A stretch of DNA of 64,000 bases, taken from positions 124,001 to 188,000 of the forward strand of contig JACIYJ010000001.1 in NCBI GenBank assembly GCA_014360015.1. Direction: 5' to 3'. Under the pieces are notes generated by a model. That model did not search any database. It saw nothing but the letters and a program-made list of their open reading frames with translations, and was not told where the DNA came from. A program made the translations under genes and the position numbers. Source of the stretch: Candidatus Aminicenantota bacterium. GTDB lineage: Bacteria > Acidobacteriota > Aminicenantia > Aminicenantales > Saccharicenantaceae. Every line of letters begins with the position of its first letter. Within the stretch, counting starts at the first letter, position 1. Below are positions 17,790-26,910 of this stretch, piece after piece.

Positions 17790-19427
17790 TTATGTACGCA
17801 TGTGGGGATAAGTGAAATCAATTGGTGGTGCAAAGTTTTCTTTGATTGTTCGTGGGCTAGTCCAGCGGAGAAGGTTAAGAAAGCTTCCAGCCTTATCGTT
17901 CGTCCCGCTCAGGCGGGCGCCCCCAAACGGTTGTTGGCCGACCACGGCACCTGTTGGTTTGTCGTTGATGTAAAGATTACCGGCTGCCTGGAAAAGCCGC
18001 TGGCAAGCCTTCCTGATGATAGCTCGATCCCTGGCAAAAATGGAACCAGTCAAAGCATATGGGCTCGTTTCATCAACAAGATCCATGACCTCATCAAACC
18101 GCTCGTCATCGTAGACATAAACGGTGAGAACTGGTCCAAAAATCTCTTCAACCATTGTCTTTGATTTGGGATTAGAAGTTACGATTACTGTGGGATGAAT
18201 AAAATAACCTTTGGTTGAGTCGTAAAAGCCTCCAATCTCAATTTTCATTTCATCAGATTTTTTAGCTTCTTCAATATAGCCAACGATCTTGGAGAAAGAG
18301 GTTTTGTCGATTACTGCTCCCATGAACGTCCGGAAGTCGCTGACATCTCCCACTATAGCTTCTTCTGCCATTTGAGCGAGCAGCTTTCGAACATCGTTCC
18401 AGAGAGACTTTGGGATATAAGCCCGGCTTGCTGCCGAACATTTCTGGCCCTGGTACTCAAATGCGCCTCGAAACAGGGCGACACTCAAGGCTTCAACATC
18501 GGCATCCTTGTAAGCAAGGACAAATCCTTTACCGCCTGTCTCGCCTACGATCCTGGGGTAGGTTTTATAAATGTTATTTGCTACATTAAAGCCGATGCGT
18601 TTCCACATTTCTTTGAAGGTGTCCGTAGAACCTGTAAAATGAATTCCGGCCAGCTCTGGACGATCAAGGATAATCGGGCCCAGATCATTTCCACTTCCGG
18701 GGATGAAATTGATGACCCCATCTGGTAGACCTGCCTCACGGAGGATTTGCATTATGTAATAAGAACTCAGTACCGAAGTTGAGGCTGGTTTCCAGATGAC
18801 AGTATTACCCATCATGGCTGGTGCTGTCGGCAAGTTTCCACTTATAGCAGTGAAGTTGAAGGGCGTTATGGCAAATATAAATCCTTCCAGGGGTCGATAT
18901 TCCATCCGTGTCCAGCTGGTCTCGGTTTTTTGATAAATCTGTTCATTATAAATCTTGTTCATGAAGAATACATTGAACCGGAAATAATCTATGAGCTCAC
19001 AGGCAGCATCAATCTCTGCCTGGATGACGCTCTTACTCTGACCAAGCATGGTGGCAGCATTAAGTAGATAACGATATTTGCCGGCCAAAAGTTCGGCCGC
19101 TTTGAGAAAAATAGCAGCCCGCTCTTCCCATGGAGTTTGCTGCCATTCCCGGGCAACCTTCTGACAGCAGCTAACCGCCTGCTTAACCGTTTCCTCATTT
19201 CCGCAATGATAAACCCCCAGCTTATGTTGATGGTTATGCGGACAAATAACAGGCTTGGTGATACCGGTGTACACAGCTTTTCCCCCGATAATCAGAGGAA
19301 TCTCGACGAAAGTTGAGAGCTGACGTTCCAGTTCTTTCTGTAATAGTTGCCGTTCCTCTGACCCTGGAGCATAGTCCTTAGGCTTTTCATTAATAGGATA
19401 GGGAACCCGAATGTTGGCAAAGCTCAT
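17790..19427 (-). CDS. pruA: L-glutamate gamma-semialdehyde (1-pyrroline-5-carboxylate) dehydrogenase
   Basis: It oxidises glutamate semialdehyde to glutamate with NAD, the second step of proline degradation. At 545 residues it matches the stand-alone family of Gram-positives and eukaryotic mitochondria rather than the bifunctional PutA. The general base glutamate is in VGETGGKGF and the catalytic cysteine in EYQGQKCSAAS. The NAD-fold motif FTGSTDTFKEMW is also present. An AAGGAGGG site precedes the ATG. No proline dehydrogenase gene is adjacent in the window. A LysR regulator is divergently transcribed from 19567, leaving about 140 AT-rich bases that probably hold both promoters. Confidence 0.94.
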   Translation of the reverse strand: MSFANIRVPYPINEKPKDYAPGSEERQLLQKELERQLSTFVEIPLIIGGKAVYTGITKPVICPHNHQHKLGVYHCGNEETVKQAVSCCQKVAREWQQTPWEERAAIFLKAAELLAGKYRYLLNAATMLGQSKSVIQAEIDAACELIDYFRFNVFFMNKIYNEQIYQKTETSWTRMEYRPLEGFIFAITPFNFTAISGNLPTAPAMMGNTVIWKPASTSVLSSYYIMQILREAGLPDGVINFIPGSGNDLGPIILDRPELAGIHFTGSTDTFKEMWKRIGFNVANNIYKTYPRIVGETGGKGFVLAYKDADVEALSVALFRGAFEYQGQKCSAASRAYIPKSLWNDVRKLLAQMAEEAIVGDVSDFRTFMGAVIDKTSFSKIVGYIEEAKKSDEMKIEIGGFYDSTKGYFIHPTVIVTSNPKSKTMVEEIFGPVLTVYVYDDERFDEVMDLVDETSPYALTGSIFARDRAIIRKACQRLFQAAGNLYINDKPTGAVVGQQPFGGARLSGTNDKAGSFLNLLRWTSPRTIKENFAPPIDFTYPHMRT

Positions 19428-19566
19428 TCTTGCCCTCCTTTATAATTTTGAACATTATATTAATAAGAAGCTCGAATATATAAATCAAATTAATTTAATT
19501 TAACTTATTTATAAAATTTAGTAATATTAAGTTGCTTTTGATACCGTGTTTCGTCATAATAATAAT

Positions 19567-20469
19567 ATGAGCCTTGATCTCAATCAGTTAAAAACATTTT
19601 TTGTTCTGGCCAGAACGTCGAGTTTTACAGAAGCTGCAAAAAAGCTTTTTGTGACTCAGCCAGCTGTCAGCCACGCTTTAAAAAAGTTAGAGTCCAGTCT
19701 GAATGAAAAACTCATCCTAAGGCGGGGAAAACAGCTCGTTCTTACAGAAAGCGGAAAGATACTTTATAAAGCCTGCGAGGATATATTTTATCGGCTGGAA
19801 AAAGCTGAAGATTCAATCCGCAATTTGAAAGGTGATTACCTGCGTAGTATTCGGCTCGGAGCCACCGTAGAGTTTGGTAATAGCGTTCTGGTGAAGAACA
19901 TGAAGAATTTTTTGACTGAACATAAGAACATCCACGTTGATTTTCACTTTCATCATGATCTGCTGCCCCTGCTTTTGAACGATGAACTCGATATTATCAT
20001 AGACTGTCGAGATTACTCAGATTCTGATCTGGACAAGCATCTCCTTTTCCAGGAAAAGTACGTTGTAACTGGTTCCCCGAAGTATCTCCGACAGAATAAA
20101 ATTAGGAAGCCAAAGGATTTGGAATCTGTTTTGGTTTTATCTCTGGACAAGGATGGTAGATGGTGGGATAGGTTCCTTCAGGCTATTCCTGAAGAAACCC
20201 GACCGAATCTGGTTCAGTTGATTGAAATTAATCATATCCGTGGAATGGTGAATGCAGCTAAGGAAGGTATTGGTGTTGCCCTTGTTCCCAGGTACTGTGT
20301 GTCCCGCGAGCTTGCCCGGCGGGAGCTTTTAGACCTCTTTCCTGACATCGCCATTTTAGAGGATCATTTCTTTATATATCAAAAGAAGAAAAAAGCTGGA
20401 CTGGAGAAACACAAAATTCTGGTGAATTATCTATTAAGCATCAAGCCTGCTGAATTCGGCGAAACATAA
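19567..20469 (+). CDS. LysR-family transcriptional regulator
   Basis: The protein has 300 residues. The N-terminal winged helix-turn-helix is typical (LNQLKTFFVLARTSSFTEAA, then VTQPAVSHALKKLESSL). The C-terminal part is a periplasmic-binding-protein-like effector domain. Divergence from pruA is the classical arrangement for a LysR regulator and its target, so control of pruA by an amino-acid-derived signal is a reasonable inference. The ATG at 19567 is preferred to the GTG at 19546 because it sits just before the conserved first helix; neither has a strong ribosome site. Confidence 0.92.
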   Translation: MSLDLNQLKTFFVLARTSSFTEAAKKLFVTQPAVSHALKKLESSLNEKLILRRGKQLVLTESGKILYKACEDIFYRLEKAEDSIRNLKGDYLRSIRLGATVEFGNSVLVKNMKNFLTEHKNIHVDFHFHHDLLPLLLNDELDIIIDCRDYSDSDLDKHLLFQEKYVVTGSPKYLRQNKIRKPKDLESVLVLSLDKDGRWWDRFLQAIPEETRPNLVQLIEINHIRGMVNAAKEGIGVALVPRYCVSRELARRELLDLFPDIAILEDHFFIYQKKKKAGLEKHKILVNYLLSIKPAEFGET

Positions 20470-20750
20470 AATCATCCTCATTATAAAAACATAATAAATT
20501 TTTCTCTTAAAAACAAGGAGTCATTCACTATTAAGCTGGCCTGTTTGCCAGTACAGCTCGGCCTCGAGCTTATTATCTCCTTTATATTTATGGTGGGCCA
20601 ATATCAACCTTATTTCCCTCATTTACCTCCCTAAATTTTGGGGTGGGCTCAATTTTATAGAATAGAAAAGATTTTCTCGTTTGTAATTGACATGAGATAG
20701 AAAGTAAGGTGAAATAAAGTAAACAGGTTTATCAGGGTAAAGGAGGTACA
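20470..20750 (+). promoter_or_regulatory. Intergenic region with candidate promoter for the protease gene
   Basis: About 280 bases with no gene. A TTGACA at 20687-20692 is followed, 17 bases later, by TGAAAT at 20710-20715, a plausible sigma-70 pair. The strong ribosome site AAAGGAGG lies just before the ATG at 20751. The -10 match is imperfect. Confidence 0.35.
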
Positions 20751-21866
20751 ATGAAGCATTCCTGGAGAATTGCCCGCATTGCCGACATTGACATTAAAAT
20801 TGACTCCAGCTGGATAATAATCTTTCTTCTATTCACTTTTTCCTTAGCGGCTTTTTATTTCCCTCAGTCGTTTGAAGTTTCCAACCGCGGTTTTTACTGG
20901 CTTCTGGGAGTCTTGACCAGTGTTCTGGTTTTTGCCTCCGTTCTTTTCCACGAGCTGGCTCATTCACTCATCGCCAAGAGGCAGGGAGAAAAGGTTGAAG
21001 ACATCACCCTTTTCATCCTTGGTGGTGTGGCCCGCATCACCGAAGAACCGGAAAAACCGCAGAAAGAATTTTTTATGGCTCTGGTTGGTCCCCTTTCCAG
21101 TTTTTTCCTGGCCATCGTCTTTATTCTTTTATCTTTGCTCTTGGCTCCTGTGGCCAGACCACTCCAGGTCTCGTTTGCCTATCTGGCTTATATCAATGCT
21201 ATCCTCGGTGGCTTTAACCTGCTGCCGGGATTTCCGATGGATGGAGGCCGGGTGCTGCGGGCCATCATCTGGAAAGCCACTGGCGATCTGAAAAAAGCCA
21301 CCCGGGTGGCCTCGATAGTCGGTCAGTTTATCGCCTTTTCCCTAATCTTTATCGGCATTTTCAGGTTTTTCCGGGGAAATATCGGCGGCTTGTGGCTGGT
21401 GCTTATCGGCTGGTTTCTGCACAACGCCTCTGTCCAGGGTTACAGTCAGGTCCTGCTCAGGGAATCCCTCCAGGGACTCAAAGCTTCTGACCTGATGAGC
21501 GAAGATTTCATTGTCATCGACCCGGACCTGTCAGTAGAAACCTTAGTTCAGGATTATGTGCTTAAAAAAAGAGAAAGAGTGTTTCTGGTTAAGAAGAATG
21601 ATGAATTTGCTGGTCTGGTCTGTCTTGAAGATATAAAGAAATTTCCCCGGGAACGCTGGTCAGAACTTAAGGTGGCTGACATCATGACGCCAAGAGAAAA
21701 AATTGTTTCGGTTTCACCTGAGGCCACCGGCGACCAGATTCTCTCCAGCTTGGCTTCTATAGATGTCAATCAGTTGCCGGTGCTGGATTCGGGCCGGGTG
21801 GTTGGCATCATCTGCCGTAATGACCTGCTTAAGATCCTCCAGCTCAGGACCGAGCTTGGAGTATGA
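20751..21866 (+). CDS. Site-2 protease (M50) family membrane metalloprotease with CBS pair
   Basis: A 371-residue multi-pass membrane protein. The zinc motif HELAH is at residues 67-71 within a transmembrane segment. The second metal-ligand motif is [12 protein letters not shown] around residue 155. The C-terminal third is a pair of CBS domains ([20 protein letters not shown] and [20 protein letters not shown]) that usually bind adenosine nucleotides and regulate activity. These enzymes cut membrane-spanning substrates such as anti-sigma factors; none can be named here. The stop codon overlaps ATGA at the next gene. The start is set by a strong AAAGGAGG. Confidence 0.93.
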   Translation: MKHSWRIARIADIDIKIDSSWIIIFLLFTFSLAAFYFPQSFEVSNRGFYWLLGVLTSVLVFASVLFHELAHSLIAKRQGEKVEDITLFILGGVARITEEPEKPQKEFFMALVGPLSSFFLAIVFILLSLLLAPVARPLQVSFAYLAYINAILGGFNLLPGFPMDGGRVLRAIIWKATGDLKKATRVASIVGQFIAFSLIFIGIFRFFRGNIGGLWLVLIGWFLHNASVQGYSQVLLRESLQGLKASDLMSEDFIVIDPDLSVETLVQDYVLKKRERVFLVKKNDEFAGLVCLEDIKKFPRERWSELKVADIMTPREKIVSVSPEATGDQILSSLASIDVNQLPVLDSGRVVGIICRNDLLKILQLRTELGV

Positions 21867-21883
21867 ATTTAAGGGGGAAGGGT

Positions 21884-22630
21884 ATGGACGATAAGGAGAA
21901 AAAGAAAAAAAAGGGAAGCCAGAAAAATAGAAGCTTAGCTGCTTCTTCTGGAGCGCCACCTGAAAAAAAGAAGGAACTGGAAGAAGCAAGAGAGAGGGTT
22001 AAAGAAATTATCAGGATTTTAAGGCGTGAGTATCCGCAGGCTAAGACCGCTTTGAATTTCCGCACTCCTTTTGAACTGCTGGTGGCCACTATCTTAGCCG
22101 CTCAATGCACTGATGAACGGGTAAATAAAGTTACACCTGGACTTTTTCAAAAATATCCGACGGTTGAAGCCTTTGCCCGGGCCAGGCAGGAAGAGCTGGA
22201 AAATGACATTCGCTCCACCGGCTTTTTCCGCAACAAAGCTCGGAACATCATTGCCTTGGCTAGAAAGCTGGTTGAGGAGTATGGTGGAAAAGTGCCTGAT
22301 TCCATGGAAGAACTGATAAAACTTCCAGGAGTAGCCCGTAAAACCGCCAATATTGTGTTGTCGTCAGCTTTTAGAAAAGCCGAGGGAATTGCTGTGGATA
22401 CCCATGTCCGGCGCCTGGCTGAAAGACTTGGGCTGAGCCGTCACACCCAGCCAGAAAAAATCGAAAAAGACCTGATGGAAATAGTGCCCCGTTCTGACTG
22501 GCTCGATTTCAATTACCTTTTAGTTGACCATGGCCGGAAAATCTGTCAGGCCAGAAAACCCCGCTGTCTGGAATGTGTGCTTAACGATTTGTGCCCATCG
22601 TTTGAAAAATTTACGAAAGGGAAAAAGTGA
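21884..22630 (+). CDS. nth: Endonuclease III (base-excision repair DNA glycosylase/AP lyase)
   Basis: It removes oxidised pyrimidines and cuts at the abasic site. It has the helix-hairpin-helix and catalytic lysine in KLPGVARKTANIV, the catalytic aspartate in AVDTHVRRLAERLGL, and the C-terminal [4Fe-4S] motif C-x6-C-x2-C-x5-C (CQARKPRCLECVLNDLC). A lysine- and serine-rich N-terminal tail of about 35 residues precedes the domain. The ATG at 21884 has GGGGGAAG upstream. An in-frame ATG at 21863 overlaps the previous stop and is an alternative. It abuts the radical-SAM gene. Confidence 0.96.
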   Translation: MDDKEKKKKKGSQKNRSLAASSGAPPEKKKELEEARERVKEIIRILRREYPQAKTALNFRTPFELLVATILAAQCTDERVNKVTPGLFQKYPTVEAFARARQEELENDIRSTGFFRNKARNIIALARKLVEEYGGKVPDSMEELIKLPGVARKTANIVLSSAFRKAEGIAVDTHVRRLAERLGLSRHTQPEKIEKDLMEIVPRSDWLDFNYLLVDHGRKICQARKPRCLECVLNDLCPSFEKFTKGKK

Positions 22631-23650
22631 ATGTCCCGGCGAGAAGCAATGCTCTATAATCCTCTGGACAAAAAAAGAGTAACCTGCGAACTTTGTGCCC
22701 ATCGCTGCGTTCTCGCTGATGGTCAGTTCGGACTCTGTGGAGTCCGTCAGAATATTGATGGAGTTCTTTATACCCAAGTCTTTGAAGAAGCCATCGCCGC
22801 TCATATTGACCCGATAGAAAAAAAACCTTTCTTTCATTTTCTCCCCGGGACTAAATCGCTTTCTATTGCCACCATCGGCTGCAATTTCCGCTGCCCTTTC
22901 TGTCAGAACTGGGAAATTTCCCAGACCAGATTGACTGAGGAAAAATCAGAGGTCAAAGGCAGCTATCTTCCAGTAAAAGAAGTTGTTCGTCAGGCTTTGC
23001 GGCATGACTGCGCCAGCATTTCTTACACCTACACCGAACCAACCATCTTTTTTGAATATGCTTATGAAACGGCTCGATTGGCTAAGGAATCCGGACTCAG
23101 GAATAATTTTGTGACCAACGGTTATATGACGGCCAAAGCCCTAAGGACTATCCAGCCTTACCTTGATGCAGCCAACGTTGACCTGAAATTTTTCCGCGAG
23201 GAAAGCTATCAGAAAATCTGCAAAGCCAGGCTTCAGCCGGTGCTGGAATCAATCCGCAAGATGCGGGAGCTGGGCATCTGGGTGGAAGTAACGACTCTGG
23301 TCATTCCAGGGCTCAATGATTCAGAAGAAGAGCTGAGGGATATTGCCCGATTTCTGGCTGAAGTTGATAAGAACATTCCCTGGCATCTGAGCCGGTTCCA
23401 TCCTGATTATGAATACTTAGAGGCGCCGCCTACCCCGGTGTCAACTCTGAAAAAAGCCCGGGAAATCGGCCAGGCTGAAGGCTTACGTTATGTTTATCTC
23501 GGTAACGTCTGGGGAGAAGGCGAAGATACCTACTGCCCAAACTGCGGCGAGCTGATCATCGCCCGGGAAGGCTTCTGGGTTAAATCAAACCGGCTTCAGG
23601 ATGGTCATTGCCCGAAGTGCGGCCAGAGTATAGCTGGTGTGTTTGGATGA
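22631..23650 (+). CDS. amrS: AmmeMemoRadiSam-system radical SAM enzyme
   Basis: A 339-residue radical SAM protein with the cluster motif CNFRCPFC (Cys84, Cys88, Cys91). An N-terminal cysteine block (CELCAHRC) and a C-terminal zinc ribbon (CPNC, CPKC) are typical of the PflA-like AmrS family. AmrS is usually linked to AMMECR1 (AmrA) and Memo (AmrB) proteins; neither is nearby here. Its start follows the nth stop directly. The biochemical role of the family is still poorly defined. Confidence 0.9.
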   Translation: MSRREAMLYNPLDKKRVTCELCAHRCVLADGQFGLCGVRQNIDGVLYTQVFEEAIAAHIDPIEKKPFFHFLPGTKSLSIATIGCNFRCPFCQNWEISQTRLTEEKSEVKGSYLPVKEVVRQALRHDCASISYTYTEPTIFFEYAYETARLAKESGLRNNFVTNGYMTAKALRTIQPYLDAANVDLKFFREESYQKICKARLQPVLESIRKMRELGIWVEVTTLVIPGLNDSEEELRDIARFLAEVDKNIPWHLSRFHPDYEYLEAPPTPVSTLKKAREIGQAEGLRYVYLGNVWGEGEDTYCPNCGELIIAREGFWVKSNRLQDGHCPKCGQSIAGVFG

Positions 23651-24116
23651 AAATAAGGCTTTAACTAACTTTATTTTTTCTACTTGCATCTTTTCCTGAC
23701 AAATTTACCATAAGCTTAAAGAGGATCCCCAACCTTAGCCGCTGCCTCATAGCAACATCGATGCCCTATTCTGCTTATGGGTTTGAGATGACATAATTCT
23801 TCCAGCAGACTAATTCTTTTATTGATAAAAACTCACCTTTAGGTTCGGATTGAAGCGGTTTTATGACGAAATAACAATAAGTGCAAATTTTTGCTAAAAT
23901 AATAATGCCGCTTCCATCCGGGCAAAGAGACTGACTCTTAAGAACTGAGACGGAAAGATTAATTTTAGAGTGGATTGTTGTAGCTTGATGGCTGAATAAG
24001 GTTTGAAGATGCATAAGGATGTAGAAGAAGCAATCAATTAGCAGGTGGGAGGGAAAAATTGCTTCTCACCAGGAAGCAGGCTGATGTTTGAGGGTGAGAG
24101 TTAGAGGAGGATGGTT
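23651..24116. other. Intergenic region upstream of archease
   Basis: About 465 bases without a convincing gene. The sequence has mixed composition, with several short palindromic stretches but no recognisable riboswitch, tRNA or insertion sequence. The final bases hold a strong GAGGAGG ribosome site for archease. Confidence 0.5.
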
Positions 24117-24596
24117 ATGAGTTTCGGTCAGAACAAGAGATTTGAATTTCTCCCGCATACGGCCGATGCCAAATTCCGGGCTTACGGCCGCACGCTGGAG
24201 GAAGCCGTGGCCAACGCCGCCCTGGCTATGGCCTCTCTGATGTGGGATTTTGAGCAAGTTGAGCTCGAAGTAAGGGAAAAAGTAGAAATAAGAGCGACCA
24301 GTTTTGAATCGCTGATAGTAAAGTTTCTGACCGAAGTCCTTTACCTTTTTGAAGTAAAAAGGTTTTTGCTCGGGAAGGTGGAGGAGGTCAGGCTTAAGCT
24401 TCCTTCAGGGCAGGGGAGTGAGGAAAAGGCAGGGGAGGCTGTGGCTGGAGAATATTGGCTTCAAGCCACTCTGGCCGGAGATACTTATTCTGAAAAGTAC
24501 GAAATCATCAGCGAGGTAAAAGCCGCTACCTACAACGATTTCAAGCTGGAGCGAAGGGAAGACGGAGTGATGCTCCAGATGGTGGTAGATATGTGA
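24117..24596 (+). CDS. Archease, activator of the RNA ligase RtcB
   Basis: This 159-residue protein opens with the archease signature FEFLPHTADAKFRAYG and contains the acidic metal-binding positions expected of the family (the HTADAK aspartate and a C-terminal VVDM). Archease helps RtcB turn over by promoting guanylation. The ATG at 24117 lies 6 bases after GAGGAGG; the ATG at 24111 directly abuts it. rtcB is the next gene on the same strand, separated by an unusual purine-rich spacer of about 520 bases. The pairing strongly supports both assignments. Confidence 0.93.
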   Translation: MSFGQNKRFEFLPHTADAKFRAYGRTLEEAVANAALAMASLMWDFEQVELEVREKVEIRATSFESLIVKFLTEVLYLFEVKRFLLGKVEEVRLKLPSGQGSEEKAGEAVAGEYWLQATLAGDTYSEKYEIISEVKAATYNDFKLERREDGVMLQMVVDM

Positions 24597-25119
24597 GAAG
24601 AAGTAGTGGGTGGAGCTGATTTGTTGACCCTGGAGGTGAATGTTGAAAAAATTAAGGGAGGAAGCTGGCACAAATGAAATTCCGCTGAGAGGAAATTATG
24701 GCGAGGGGTAAATGCAAATGACGGGAGAGAAATCGGGGAGGAGCTTTTAGGCAAGTTTAAGTAGGAAATGAAAGTCTTTTAAGAGTAAAAGTAGAAGATA
24801 GATGAAAAAGGAAAAGATTTGAAGAAAAGGCAAAAGAAAAATGATTGTATTGGAAAAAGTTCAGAAAAAGAAAAAAATAGAAGCAAGGCAAACAGAAGAA
24901 GAGACTGAAGAAAAATGAAGGACAAAAGATAATAGATAAAAGATAAATGAGAAAAAAATTAGAAAAAATAAAAAAAATAAAGCAAAAACTGAAAAAACAA
25001 GGGAAAGAAGGAAGGAAAAAAAGAAGTGAAAAGAAAAATTAGAAAAGATGAGAAAAAGAAAAGAGGGAATATATAAAAAAATTTATGAGAAAAGCTAAAA
25101 TTTGAAAATGAGGTGAGCT
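24597..25119 (+). other. Purine-rich spacer between archease and rtcB
   Basis: About 520 bases with no plausible gene. From roughly 24770 to 25110 the plus strand is almost entirely A and G, with only scattered C and T. In that range the transcript would have little base pairing. The opposite strand gives open frames only because of the composition. No repeat unit is evident. It may be an unstructured leader for rtcB or eroded DNA. Confidence 0.6.
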
Positions 25120-26541
25120 ATGGAACTGGTAAAAATAAGTGATTTTATATGGGAAATTCCCAAGTCGGGCGAGATGAAAGTCCCAGCCAGGATATATGCC
25201 TCGGAGAAGCTGATAGAACTGGCTAAAAGAGATCAGACTCTCCAACAGGCCAGAAACGTAGCCTGTCTTCCTGGAATCCAGCGGATGTCCTATGTGATGC
25301 CCGATGCTCATCAGGGTTATGGCTTCCCGATTGGCGGAGTGGCTGCTTTTGACCTGGATGAGGGCATAATTTCTCCCGGAGGAGTTGGCTATGATATAAA
25401 TTGCGGGGTCAGGTTGCTGCGTACTGATTTTAAGGAAAGCGACATAACAGCTAAGAGAAAAGAACTTCTGGCTGAAATTTTCAAAGAAGTCCCGGCAGGA
25501 GTGGGGAAGGGGGGCATAACCAAACTCAGCCGCAATGTTCTGAAAGAAATTCTGGTCAAAGGCGCTGAATGGGCGGTGGAGCAGGGCTACGGTACACCCG
25601 AAGACCTGGAGAGGACAGAAGAGAACGGCCGGATGAAAGATGCCAGCTGGGAGTTTATTTCCGACAGGGCAATGGAAAGGGGGATTCCACAGCTTGGAAC
25701 TCTGGGTGCCGGCAATCATTTTCTGGAAATTCAGAAGGTGGATGAAATTTATGACGAGAAAGTGGCCCGGGCATTCGGGATAGAAGAAAAGGGGCAGGTG
25801 TTAGTGATGATTCACTGCGGAAGCCGCGGCCTCGGTCACCAGATTGCTACCGATTATATCGAGCTTATGGAACAGAAATTTGGCTATAAGCACCTCCCCG
25901 ACCGAGAATTGATTAACGCTCCGTTCAAATCAGACCTGGGCCAGCGTTATTACAAGTCAATGTGCGCGGCGGTGAATTACGCTTTTGCCAATCGCCAGAT
26001 GATCGCCCACTGGGTGAGGGATGTTTTTGCTAAGGTCATGGGATCAGCTAAGGGAATGCGGCAGATTTACGACGTCTGCCACAACGTGGCCAAGGTGGAA
26101 AAGCATGTCGTCAACGGAAAGGAAAAGCTGCTGTGCGTCCACCGGAAAGGGGCGACCAGAAGCTTTGGGCCAGGGAGGCCGGAGATTCCTGAAGTCTATC
26201 GCCAGGTGGGCCAGCCGGTCCTGATTCCAGGCAGCATGGGTACAGCCTCTTACATCTTGGTCGGGACGAAAGAAGCGGAAGAGCTGAGCTTTAGCTCAAC
26301 TGCTCATGGAGCCGGCCGGGTGATGAGCCGCAATGAGGCGCTACGGCGGTTCCGAGGGGAACAGATCAGAGACGAGCTGGCGAAAAAAGGAGTTGAGCTA
26401 AAGGCCTCAAGCTGGAAAGGTGTGGCCGAAGAGGCTTCCGCCGCTTATAAAGATGTGGATGAAGTAGTCCGCGTTTCTCACGAAACCAGGCTGGGAAAGC
26501 TGGTTGCCCGCGTCGTCCCCATTGGCGTCATGAAAGGTTAA
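25120..26541 (+). CDS. rtcB: RNA-splicing ligase RtcB
   Basis: A 473-residue GTP- and Mn-dependent ligase that joins RNA 2',3'-cyclic phosphate (via 3'-phosphate) to 5'-hydroxyl ends. Family motifs appear in order: MPDAHQGYGFPIGGVAAFD, GGVGYDINCGVR with its metal-binding Asp and Cys, GAGNHFLEIQ, MIHCGSRGLGHQ, HRKGATRSFGPG and SSTAHGAGRVMSR. All are intact. The partner archease lies upstream. In bacteria RtcB serves RNA repair, for example after toxin cleavage, rather than intron splicing; that role here is inference. Confidence 0.97.
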   Translation: MELVKISDFIWEIPKSGEMKVPARIYASEKLIELAKRDQTLQQARNVACLPGIQRMSYVMPDAHQGYGFPIGGVAAFDLDEGIISPGGVGYDINCGVRLLRTDFKESDITAKRKELLAEIFKEVPAGVGKGGITKLSRNVLKEILVKGAEWAVEQGYGTPEDLERTEENGRMKDASWEFISDRAMERGIPQLGTLGAGNHFLEIQKVDEIYDEKVARAFGIEEKGQVLVMIHCGSRGLGHQIATDYIELMEQKFGYKHLPDRELINAPFKSDLGQRYYKSMCAAVNYAFANRQMIAHWVRDVFAKVMGSAKGMRQIYDVCHNVAKVEKHVVNGKEKLLCVHRKGATRSFGPGRPEIPEVYRQVGQPVLIPGSMGTASYILVGTKEAEELSFSSTAHGAGRVMSRNEALRRFRGEQIRDELAKKGVELKASSWKGVAEEASAAYKDVDEVVRVSHETRLGKLVARVVPIGVMKG

Positions 26542-26567
26542 ACGGGGGACAACTATGTATGCCCCAC

Positions 26568-26796
26568 TCTACTTAGTGGTGCCCAAGGTTAGGAAGGGCA
26601 GATACATACCATTTTTGTGGCGGAGAGGAAGAGGAGTGAGGTGGCGCTGTTGAGTTTGGTACAGGAGGCATTTATCAATGGGGTATCGACGAGGAAGGTA
26701 GAGAGGTTGGTTAAGAGCCTGGGGATAGAAGGAATCTCTGCCGCCCAGGTCTCGGAGAAAACCAAAGGTTTAGGGAGAAAAAGGGGGACGCCCTAG
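26568..26796 (+). pseudogene. IS256-family transposase remnant, N-terminal-middle part
   Basis: Two overlapping frames read as pieces of an IS256 (mutator-type) transposase. The first gives LYLVVPKVRKGRYIPFLW. After a frameshift near 26620 the second gives ERKRSEVALLSLVQEAF, then NGVSTRKVERLVKSLGIE and GISAAQVSEK, the well-known conserved block of this family. It stops at TAG 26794-26796. The start, the catalytic aspartates and the C-terminus are missing. A C-terminal fragment of the same family lies at 46353-46499 on the same strand. Confidence 0.75.
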
Positions 26797-26818
26797 GAAG
26801 AAAAAGGGGGACGCCCTA
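26776..26818 (+). repeat. Two 20-bp direct repeats
   Basis: A 20-base unit, ending in GGGGGACGCCCTA, occurs at 26776-26795 and 26799-26818 with three bases between. It sits at the 3' edge of the transposase remnant and may mark an insertion-sequence junction or replication slippage. Confidence 0.7.
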
Positions 26819-26910
26819 CGCGTTTCCTGATTTTTTGTTAAGGGTAGTATTTATGATGTCTTTTTTTTTATTTTTTTGAATTATAATATAATCTGTTAGG
26901 GCAATATCCG

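Noticed and set aside
17652..18728. Plus-strand frames overlapping pruA
   Set aside because: pruA on the minus strand has complete catalytic motifs over this region.
22631..23650. A complete AmmeMemoRadiSam gene cluster
   Set aside because: Only the radical SAM member is present; no AMMECR1 or Memo gene flanks it.
25039..25719. 226-residue minus-strand open frame over the start of rtcB
   Set aside because: It is a shadow of rtcB and of the purine-rich spacer; composition is odd and no family motif appears.
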